Shown piece by piece: positions 55,441-64,000 of a stretch of 64,000 bases of DNA. The first letter of the stretch is position 1. The number at the start of each line of letters is the position of its first letter. Position numbers and translations under genes: made by a program. The notes beneath the pieces were generated by a model. The model worked only from the letters and a program-made list of their open reading frames with translations, was not told the DNA's origin and did no database searches. This DNA comes from Porphyra umbilicalis (Eukaryota; Rhodophyta; Bangiophyceae; Bangiales; Bangiaceae), in contig KV918994.1 in assembly GCA_002049455.2 (NCBI GenBank), positions 1 to 64,000 on the forward strand, written 5' to 3'.

Positions 55441-56420
55441 CCATTGTAGATCAATCCGGGGTCCGGCCGTGCCCCCTCCCTCGCCGCCCACGTCCCCGCA
55501 ATGGCCGCCCCCGCCCCCGCCGTGGCCGCTCCCCCCCCAGCCATGGCCGCCCTCGCCCCCATCGTCGCCTGCTACGTCCCTTCCCTCGCTGCTCCCACCC
55601 CCGCTGTGGACGAGCCCGTCCCAGCCCCTGCCGTGGCCGACCCCGCCCCCGCCCCCGCCGTGGCCGACCCCACCCCCGCCGTGGACGCCGCCACCCTCGC
55701 CGATACTGCCGTCGCCGCCGCCGCGCCCTCTCTGGTCGCGCCCGTTCCCGCCCTGGCGGGCGCGTCTGCGCCCCCGCCCGGCTGGGCGGTGGGGATCGCG
55801 AACAGGCCGGCTGCCGCATGCCTGTCGGCAGCCTCCTGCACCGCCGTCAGCGGCGTTTGACGACACGCAGCCGCCGCCGCTGCGGCGGCGACGGCCGCAA
55901 TCACAAGGCCAATGGGCGGCCCGCCACCGCCGCGGGGGGGGGTGCGCCCCCCTGCCCGCAACGGCGCCAGCCGGTCGGTCGAGGGGGGCGCGGCTGACGG
56001 GGGCGGCGACGCGGCGGGCGCGTCGGGCGCCGCCGCCATCGCAATGTCCCCCACCGGCCCGTCGGCCGCCGCCGCTACAGCCGCGGCAGCGGAGTGACCG
56101 GCCAGCGGCCGGCGGAGGGGGACACGGCGACAACAGACGCGACTGCGCCCGCCGCCTCTCGGCGAATGCGGCCGCCGGCCGCCAGCCCGCCCGCGGGCGC
56201 GGCGCCGCGTCGGCCCTGCTGTGGCTCCGCGGGGCGCATTGACCTGCGCCCGATGTGGTGACAGGCGCCGCAAACCGCCGGCAAGCGCAGCTGCGGGGGG
56301 TGCCGGTGCAGACCCCCCGCTTCTGCTCCGCGCCCATGTCCGCCGCCGGCCGCATGGGCGGCTGCGGGTACACGCGGCGGGTATGGGCGGCGGGGGGGGC
56401 CCGTCGGCGTGCTGCTGCCG
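55441..56420. repeat. GC-rich low-complexity tract
   Basis: 55.5-55.7 kb repeats GCCGTGGCCGACCCC-like units (15 bp). The rest to 56.4 kb is more than two-thirds G+C by eye and open in nearly every frame on both strands; no frame has a recognisable domain. Confidence 0.45.
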
Positions 56421-56767
56421 CCGCCGCCGCCCGTCGCCTGTCCCCTTTCTTCGTTTTTTACGACCACCATTCCCCTTCTGTTCCATCCATTTTCTTTATC
56501 CGTCTCTTGTATTACTGTTTCTAGACGGCAACAATAATTTCTGCTCGCATTCAAAGAAACCATCTCCTCAGTCTTCGCCACGGCCATCATCGTCGCCAAG
56601 GCCAATCAGCTCTTTGCCTTGTGTGCATGTCGGCAGCCAGTTGCGCCTCTGTGCCAAGAAAGAACGAATACGTGTTGTGGTTTTATTCCCGCGCCCACCC
56701 CATTCCACGCTCTCCTACCGTGCGGGCCTTTGATCCCTCTGCCTTCTTGTGCTCACCCGCGTGGAAT

Positions 56768-57694
56768 TCACTGCCACGATGACCGACATTCTACGAAGGT
56801 GGACGCGGTCCCTTTATCCCTACTAGGCCATGGCTTCTCGGAGCGAGCGCCTGCGGCGAACAGGAATCTTTTATGTGGCACAAAACTGACAACATAGTAA
56901 AGAGAAGAAGTGGAGAGTGCAGAACAAGTAGAGTAATGTTCAAAGGAGAAAAAGAAAAGGGGTAGCGGCGGCGGGAGGAAAAAGTTAACAGATGCGGCGT
57001 CGGCGATGGCGGGGGCCGAGGCGAGGGTGGCGTCCGCGGGGACAGCGACAGCCACAGTCGGGGCGCGTGAGGAGATCGCGGGGACTTGGGGCGCGATGGT
57101 GGTGGCAGCGACGATGAGGGCGGCGACAACCGGGGCGGGGGCGGCGGCGACAACGGGAGCGGGGGAGGTGGCGACAACGGGGGCGGGGGCGGTGGCGACA
57201 ACGGGGGCGGGGGCAGCAGCGACAACGGGGGCGGGGACAGCGGTGACAACGGAAGCTGGGGCGTGACCGCCTGAAGACGGAACCCTTAGTGCGGGAGCGA
57301 GGGCGGCGGCGGCGGGATCGGGGGCGACCACGACGGGGGCGCTGGCCAGGGCGGCTATGGCGGCGGCAGCGGCGGCGGCGCCGGCGGCGGGGGCGGCGGC
57401 GGCGGGGGCGGCAATCGTGGGGGCGACGACGGTGTTGAAGGGTGGCGATGGTTGGGGTGGCGACGGTGGGAGTGGCGACGGTGGGGGTGGCGACGGTGGA
57501 GGTGGCGACGGTGGGGGTGGCGACGGTGGGGGTGGCGACGGTGGGGGTGGCGACGGTGGGGGTGGCCACGGTGGGGTGGTCACGGTGGAGGTCGCAATCC
57601 GCCACCCCTCTTTCCAGCTCATCAGCGGACTGCACGCCATTTGGTGTCTTCTTGAGATCTTTCGTGCGAAGCTCTGCAGGCACCACAGAAACAC
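56768..57694 (-). CDS. Possible Pro-rich (PPPPSPPPPSPP) protein
   Basis: A 308-codon minus frame with, in order, about eight PPPPS units (57580-57440), an Ala-rich stretch, about seven APAPVVA units (57270-57110) and a hydrophobic, more complex C-terminus. The two DNA repeats are 15 and 24 bp, both multiples of three, so the frame survives copy-number change; PPPPSPPPPSPP tracts are typical of hydroxyproline-rich algal wall proteins. No clear signal peptide at the first Met. Other frames of the same tract are open too, so this may be a plain minisatellite. Confidence 0.25.
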   Translation of the reverse strand: MFLWCLQSFARKISRRHQMACSPLMSWKEGWRIATSTVTTPPWPPPPSPPPPSPPPPSPPPPSPPPPSPPPPSPLPPSPPQPSPPFNTVVAPTIAAPAAAAPAAGAAAAAAAIAALASAPVVVAPDPAAAALAPALRVPSSGGHAPASVVTAVPAPVVAAAPAPVVATAPAPVVATSPAPVVAAAPAPVVAALIVAATTIAPQVPAISSRAPTVAVAVPADATLASAPAIADAASVNFFLPPPLPLFFFSFEHYSTCSALSTSSLYYVVSFVPHKRFLFAAGARSEKPWPSRDKGTASTFVECRSSWQ

Positions 57695-59390
57695 GCGGAC
57701 AGTCCGTTGGCCAGAACAGTTGGCAGGAATATCTGTACAGTCGCAGATTATGTGTGTTTTGTGTTAGGTCGAGGGGTACGATGATCGATGAGATGCTCAT
57801 CGAGTATCCTGCTGCGCCAGCTTGGAGGCGTTTTCTGTTCTGTGCCAAGTTTATTGGTCGGGCCCGTCGCCGACGGCCCATCCCACGACGTCTCGCTCTA
57901 CTTTGCGCCGCTCGAGAGGGTGTGACTTGGGGTGTCGCAGTGTGCACGTAGAGAGGGGTGCCCTGCACAGTCGGGGAACGGAACGGCGGTCCACTGCTGA
58001 ATAATCCAGGAGATCGACACTCGCGACGGCCACGACAAGAGGCACACGACCAATGAAAAATCGATGCTGCCTTTCAGAGTCCGCAGATCCGCGCACAGCT
58101 GCACGCCGCCGACAAGTGGCCATGTTTGCACGCCGCACATTACGGAGTGCACACTCGATCGGCTGGCACGATGTCCTGCACTATGTGCATTTTCAGGCAC
58201 AGAGGCCCAAAATTGGGATCTGGGAGCGACAACGTGCCGCCCCTCACGGTGCCTGTGAGAGGGGTCACTTTGCGTACGATCCTCGGGGTGTACATTTTTT
58301 GGGGAAGTGCCATAGTACCGATGATCAATCAGTCAGAATAATTGAGGACAGCGTCCCGATCTGGTTGCGAGCCCCCGCACAGCGATTCGGGTGGTCGTCC
58401 GTATTTAATCCTCACCTCGTATTAGGAATCGTCAAGGGATATGATCGAGGATGGTTTTTCTCACTCAGCGAGATCGATTCTGAGGGTTGGTCAGACGTGT
58501 TTTTGAGAAAAGCGTGTGACGATTCCAGGATCAGTGGTGGAAAGGACGTGAACATCTTCCACTGTTGATCCTGGGGTCATCCCATATCTGAGAGAGGAAC
58601 CGACCGAGAATTTGCCGCCAGGACATTCAGCAAACTGATCCCGACGACCGCCGGTCCTTTTCCTGAGGATAGTAGAGAGGATCGAGCAGTGGATCGGACG
58701 GAGACTGGATGACGGATAGTCCGCGAGATCCATTGGAGGACATGGTGAAGGACTGTCGCCTGGATCAGCTGGCGGAAGGGCCCGCGATTCACCTCATAAC
58801 GATCTCAGGTCTTAGTACCGGGATAGTTTGCAAGTCTACCCTCTGAGGCTGTCAGAATGAAAGTCCTGGACACTGTGATCATCAGTGTGGAGGTCATCTG
58901 GATGTGACGAGAGAACACGGCTCGGGCTTGCGCCCACATGAAGTCGCTCCACCCGTGAATATAACTCACGAGCTCGGGCTCCTGGTAGCTCTCTTCGTGA
59001 TGCACCGCTCCAGCCTCAGGCGCCCCCCACTGTGCTGTTCCGTACTACTCCATGCTGCTGCAGGTGACAGCAGCGACCCTATGCCTGATCTGCTCCGTTG
59101 GTATCGTCCGGTTGCAGTTTGCGGTGCGAGGAGCCCGCGCCCCCGGCACGCCATTCACCTTGAGCTCTGCTTTGTGTGCCGTCTCATCCTCACCGGTTGT
59201 GTAACGTGACCGTGCTGAGTGCGGGGCACTCGTAGTGGTCGCACGAGGCAGTGTCGTCCCTGCAGTCCCCTAGCGTGGGGCCTCCTGCCCTGCGACCATG
59301 TGTTGTTCTCGCCAGTCCGACGCTTGCTTTTATTTGTATGTGCGTTTCGCTGCTTGATAGACGCATTGGTTGTGGATAAACTGAGCGCTA
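57695..59390. other. Intergenic, nothing recognised
   Basis: Neutral composition. The longest plus frame (58053-58568, 171 codons) has varied composition but no domain I know. GATCC/GGATC and TCAG-rich short motifs occur at 58.5-58.8 kb. No repeat boundary seen. Confidence 0.4.
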
Positions 59391-60223
59391 TGAAGCGTCG
59401 CAGGCGCGGTCCTCGTGGATCTGTCTTCTTCAACTTTGCAGACAAGAACCTCCGGCACATGGAGTCGCAACTTGCCACGAACGCTCCAGTCGCGAACACC
59501 TGTGATAAGAATAACACTGGAAATAGCAGTGCGGGGCAGATGCAACACTCTGCATAAAGCAGGCCGCCCCCAGCGGATACTGTTCATGGTGAAGAAGACC
59601 CCTTCATGGCGTCAGAGTCTGATGATGATGGGAGTCCGTCTGGAGATACGAACTTTTCCAATGGTGAGGCAGTCTTAGCCGGGGAGATTTCCTCTCGTCG
59701 TGAGTTCGTGTGCTTCACCTCCCTCTTCAGGCGCGCCCGTGTTACTCTGAGGCAGCATGACATTATGCAAGACGCCGAAAACTCGTTCGACCCTGAGGAA
59801 AATTGGCCGTAGCGGTGGCGACTACAGCAGCTTCGCAATCACATGCTGAAGTCTGCTGCTCCGGTGCGAAAAGAGAGAACGACGCGCCAGCTTCCTTCTG
59901 TCAAGGGAAAAGCCCTGAGAGAGCTACTTGATGCATCTGTGTCATACCTTACGTTCTCTGAACTCCTCAAGAGGGACTTGGGGGATCCTGTGCCGGCATA
60001 TCTGATTCACAGCGACGGTGACGCGCGCATCGGAACAGCTGAGCGTCCCGCAGAGTTCTTCCACACGGTAGCTACAAGGGACCCCGCTCCCGACAACTTC
60101 AAGAAGGCTTTCTTGTTCAACCGATACCGGTTCGGCCTTGAATGCATCGCAGAGATCTTCTTGGATAGCCAGACAAACTTTCAGGCCATGTTGACGAGCA
60201 CCGCATTAGCTACCGATGGATAA
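59391..60223 (+). pseudogene. CACTA/Plavaka-like transposon, N-terminal part
   Basis: A short plus frame starts at 59391 (MKRRRRGPRGSVFFNFADKN). From 59606 another frame gives FTSLFRRARVTLRQHDIMQD, interrupted by one in-frame TAG at 59810, and runs on to 60223 with SVKGKALRELLDASVSYLTF and AFLFNRYRFGLECIAEIFLD. The order and the following catalytic-like region suggest the N-terminal part of a large transposase. Broken in at least two places. Family call rests on the downstream part. Confidence 0.4.
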
Positions 60224-60436
60224 GTCACGATCACACCGACAACGTATGCCCATTCCCATGCACGTCGAGTTGATGACTTGCCCACGTGTTTTGAGGTCCT
60301 TTCAGGCCTCCTTCTTCCTGAGCCTTGGAACCCATGCGTCTCAAGCCAGCGCACAGTCACGCTGAGGATGAGTAGAGCCGGTCACGAGCTGCTATCAACG
60401 TCTGGAGAGCACCCGGGCGCTAACATGACTCATAGA

Positions 60437-61674
60437 CGGCTCTGACTGCTCCAATTTTCGTTGAGCTAGCTGAAGAGGATCCGCCTGCTGCAGATAACCT
60501 CACCGGAAAAGACCCGCATACTATATACGTGACACTATACGGTGACAAGTTTAGTGTCTACAAGCGGAGACGTGGGAGATTTGAGGGATATGACGGAGCT
60601 AACAAATCCCTGGCCCTTGCTGATAGTTCGTTTTCCGTTCGGTTTCTCTTCTATTTGCCACCGGGAGCTTGCCTAGAACCGTTGATTGCTCGCATCGTCG
60701 ACGACATCATAAAACGGAGTAAAGATGGCTTTGTTGTCTACGACGGCTGCAAAAAAGAGGAAGTCGCGGTTCGCGGGTACTTGTCCCTTGCGGCATTTGA
60801 TTCCCCGATGGCTGCAAGGTTCTCTAACTCTATCGGACCGAGTGGCACCGAGCACTTCACAAGCTGTGACGCTGTCCATCCAAAGACCATAAGCCGCAGA
60901 AGCGTGAGCGCCGTAAGCAGCACCGAGTCATTTGACATCCAGGACACGAAATATTTCAGAGTTCAGGAGCGCACGCATGCGATCATGTCAGCCGTTAAAG
61001 GATCAGTGGATCAGTCAGCAGACTCCTTGAGGGATGCCCTCCTGTTGTATGGCGTGGCAGACAGAGTTGGGAGCCAGTTGATGCGGTTACATGAAGCCCG
61101 GGGTGCCAGAAGCTTTGATATACACCAACACATCATCATTGCTCCATCGCACATTATTAACTACAAACGTAAGTCCCATCTCTTAATAAAAGCGTACGAT
61201 GCACTCTCTCTGCAGCAGCGAGACAATTTTATGAAGGAAACGCGTCGCAGTGCGAAGCATGTACCCACGCATACTATCCTTCCTTCGTTCGATTTTGGAA
61301 AGATTGGTGGAACGACGGTGTATTACCACAATCTAGGGGGTTGCCTCAGAAGGAGGGAAGTAACGGCTGTCTTAGCCGCTCGCGCGACACCCGCAATGGG
61401 ACTCGAGGTCGGGGAAGTCGGGCCGATCGAAACGCCAAGACATCAAGACACGGTTTACTTGCCGGCGACGACGGTGCCTCCCACCGTCGTCGCCCTTCGT
61501 CCTAAAAGGGCGGAAACCGTCAAACGGGCTCAATTTTCCCCTATGGGAATTGACCTGGGCCGTCACCAACCAATGCAGATAATTCCCTCCATGCATGTCA
61601 AGTCCCCCGAGGCGATCATTACAGACGAGGGGGAAAAACCGTCCCGCGCGCAACGCGCTGCACCCGCCGCGTAG
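60437..61674 (+). pseudogene. CACTA/Plavaka-like transposase core
   Basis: One long frame. It opens with the family-like pattern PHTIYVTLYGDKFSVYKRRR, then LPPGACLEPLIARIVDDIIK, a segment GYLSLAAFDSPMAARFSNSI where these transposases have a D.PA motif, and FDIHQHIIIAPSHIINYKRK where they have a D..H motif. The last 100 residues are Pro/Arg-rich. The pattern of order matches the Plavaka/CACTA (Transposase_21-like) group from memory; identity is low and other cut-and-paste families are possible. The frame is the longest non-retroelement ORF of this half of the window. Confidence 0.45.
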
Positions 61675-62290
61675 CGCCCGGTCTTCCGTCGCCTGCCGCG
61701 CCCTCTCAGGCGCGCCAGCGCCCTCTCGGGCGCGCCAATCCGGCCTCCCGCGGGGCCCGCGTGCCGGGCGCGACGGATCGGGTACGCTCCCCCGGGTGGC
61801 CCGAGCCGGGCAGCGAGGCCGCCCCCTCGCCCCGCCCCCCGCGTCGCCGACCCGTCGGCCACCATCGCCGCTGGTGTCGCCACCTCACGTCGGGGACCGC
61901 GTCCCCCGTCTTCGCCGACGTCCCCGCGGAAGCCCCTTGGCGCATAGGGGGCCCCGTAGTACCACAGACGGTGTCAATGTCGGAATACGCAGTCCTGATC
62001 ACGGTGAGGTGAGTCCCACATTTCTACAGTACCTCGTACACACGAACACGACGTCTCCGCATGCTGTTGCTTCCCTTGGTGCTCTGTAAGCCCTCTGACA
62101 GCTCGCTGCTGAACTGTTTTTTCGTCCAACGTTTTCACTTGACGGAGAGTCAGCCATTAGGGAGCGGCCAACAGTTGTTGACCGTCAGCGGCTGGGTGAG
62201 GGCCTCATGATTCAGCTGCGCCTACTCCTACTTTTAGACGGCAAGTAGAAGCGACCATCTGTTCATCGCGTGTTCGAGCTGCTCTATCAT
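61675..62290. other. CpG-rich insert and decayed transposon sequence
   Basis: 61.68-62.0 kb is strongly GC-rich and differs from both sides. 62.1-62.29 kb returns to neutral composition and one frame reads ELFFRPTFSLDGESAIRERP, probably part of the flanking transposase relic. Confidence 0.35.
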
Positions 62291-62996
62291 ACTCTTCCAC
62301 TAGCGCAGCCTGGGTATGCGAGCTCATATTTGAGAAGCTCCACCATCAAGCCAAGCGCGAAGTGGAACAGAGCAGCAACAAGAACTCTGCTGAGAATGCA
62401 CTGCAGCGATGGCGCGAAATAGAGACCTTGTCAAGCGTTTGTCCATGCCTGCAGACAACAGCATTCCTCCTTCATTGCTGCCCGGAAAATACTGAGAGCC
62501 TTATAAATCCGTTGAGTTTCACCAGCTTTCTCCTTCAAAGCGCTACACAGCTGCTATAGTGAACACGTGGTGCCCTAGGACAGCGCTGCACGCGATTTCG
62601 GCCGCAACACAGAAGTTCTGGCGATCCCACGCAGTCAACGCGGCGGTCATGTTCTGGCGGAAGGCCCGCCACCCGCAGCGGGCCCTCACAATACGAGAAG
62701 GTTCCACTATGTCCATACCTAGCAGGGCGGAGACTTCCAAGAGATTATCCGGCTCCTCTTCAGTCCGCGACGAAACCGTACACTTCGTCCTGATTCAAAC
62801 GATCGGGACAATTGATGGCGATGTAGACCTTGCCTATTTTGCTTGGAGAGAGCCAGAGACGGAGCCTTCTGTCTTGGGGCATCCTGTAGTAGTCAGACGT
62901 GGTCCTGAGGCGGGCGTCATTCTCGTACGAGCCGAAAGTGTCAGGATGATGGCGTTTGTACTGCCGTCCGGGAACAAAGACGTCATGTTTAGTTAG
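62291..62996 (+). pseudogene. CACTA/Plavaka-like transposase, C-terminal parts
   Basis: One frame has CELIFEKLHHQAKREVEQSS, like the E..H...K segment that follows the catalytic core in these transposases; it ends at 62559. A second, partly overlapping frame (62559-62996) has QKFWRSHAVNAAVMFWRKAR, then VDLAYFAWREPETEPSVLGH and ILVRAESVRMMAFVLPSGN, like the C-terminal domain in which a short beta-rich region precedes the last motif. Broken between these parts. Same family argument as the core. Confidence 0.4.
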
Positions 62997-64000
62997 AGGT
63001 CAGGTGTCAATTTTAAGGGTTGTTGAGCGTGCGGATGCGGCTGGAGTGGTCAGCCGGCTTGTTTTGTTATATTTTTTGAAACAAGGAGAGCCTCTTTTAC
63101 GTCGTGGCCATCGACTTACGCACGGGCACGACAGCCAACAAAGAACGGCCAAACTACTGATCGTCACTTGAAAAGAATATAAGAAGCAAAAAGCACTCAA
63201 ATGCAAACACGCAGCTCACTCATGCCCTTCCTCCACTGCCGTTGCCACCCATAATCATGGGCCACTCGAGCAGCAAGTACGCGCGGCCGTTCGGAAGCCG
63301 CTGTACAACCAGAGGAGCGTGACACCGGAGAAGACCAGGTTCTTCGTCATGCTGTGCCGCTTGGTAGAGGGACTCGTCGTATTTCGACAACGCGCAGCGC
63401 CAAAGGCATATTGGGGCCCGCGGTCCCGCTCGCGCTCCCAGCTGCTCAATGCACATCGGGCACACAACGACAAAGAGCCAGGTGAGGCCCGTTCCGTGAC
63501 ATGGGTCCGTGTTTGTGACGGTGTTTGTGACAAGCGTTGTCGAACGCTGGTTGGCTGAATTCTGCCACGTGCTAAACTTGACCATGCCGATCCCAGACAT
63601 GCCTGGCTTGCGCCACTCGGCCGGAGCCATGTGACGAGGCAGGCTGAATGGCCTGCCTGGAGACTTAGAATCGATCACGGACGTAGTGACGCAAGAGTTT
63701 TCCGATGCATTGGCGAGGGAATGGTGTCGAGTGATCTCACCGCACGTCGGCCGAGGCCGCAGCCGCTGCGCTGCAGTTGGGCGGGTCACACCTTCTCCCA
63801 ACGCACGCAGCGGTCGGCGCACACAGTCTGCTTTTTCGTATTCGTACGCGGCCACCCCGCTTCCCGCCACAGCCTGTACGTTCTTTACCTTTTTGTGCTG
63901 TGAGGGGACCGGTGACCCGGGCCATCCCGCATCAGACGCCAACCGGAGATGCAGCTGTGTGAGCTTACGCAGAGGGTGCCGTGGTGTGGGCATGGATCGG
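62997..64000. other. Intergenic with one dispersed repeat fragment
   Basis: 63475-63550 matches the reverse complement of about 43365-43440 over about 75 bp (CGTTGTCGAACGCTGGTTGG is shared almost exactly). A plus frame before it (LYNQRSVTPEKTRFFVMLCR) and the long minus frame to 63993 have no recognised domain. No gene can be supported. Confidence 0.4.

Noticed and set aside
55572-56486. Minus-strand Ala/Arg/Gly-rich frame of about 300 codons
   Set aside because: Low-complexity translation of a GC-rich tract; plus-strand frames are as long.

Overview
The window is nuclear DNA of a eukaryote, most likely a GC-rich alga or alga-like protist. I base this on non-prokaryotic gene structure (a spliced gene with a GTACGT donor and a CTGCAG acceptor), Ala/Pro/Arg-rich proteins, and a dense load of eukaryotic transposons (Ty1/copia, hAT, Tc1/mariner and CACTA/Plavaka-like). 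No rRNA or conserved housekeeping gene is present, so the species cannot be named.

Layout. 0-2 kb: a TIR-bounded 1.76-kb repeat enclosing a possible Plavaka/CACTA-like relic. 2.4-4.05 kb: the best host gene, a spliced signal-peptide/one-TM/proline-tail protein. 4.2-9.3 kb: TA-flanked mariner-type MITEs, a near-perfect foldback, a perfect-style hairpin and a GC-rich block with no convincing gene. 9.28-13.8 kb: a small hAT-type MITE and a full-length but decayed hAT element with an 8-bp target duplication. 15.6-17.25 kb: a GC-rich minisatellite leading into an unrecognised host ORF that is cut off by a Copia LTR. 17.25-38.45 kb: a Copia block. Two minus-strand elements (A1, A2) share a middle LTR, a second Copia (B) sits inside A2, a CAGGGG-type hAT MITE sits inside B, and a 5'-truncated plus-strand Copia relative (C) abuts the right LTR.

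38.5-64 kb: two adjacent minus-strand hypothetical genes (39.2-41.8 kb) that may be one spliced gene; dispersed short repeats; a decayed Tc1/mariner transposase (44.6-45.7 kb); a 77-bp satellite split by a second CAGGGG-type hAT MITE (45.65-48.43 kb); two more hAT-type MITEs with recognisable 8-bp target duplications (51.1 and 52.7 kb); GC-rich minisatellite tracts (52.3-57.6 kb); and a decayed CACTA/Plavaka-like transposase region (59.4-63.0 kb).

How it fits together. This is a gene-poor transposon graveyard with only two or three plausible host loci. The nesting order (A before B before the MITE) and the target duplications give a relative chronology. The most distinctive points are a Drosophila-copia-style primer site (complement of the initiator-tRNA anticodon region) next to the PBS-bearing LTRs of A1, A2 and B, the shared-LTR Copia array with non-matching flanks, a tRNA-like pol III promoter inside one LTR, and an exact 18-bp x 6 CACGTG array in the 3' region of element B.
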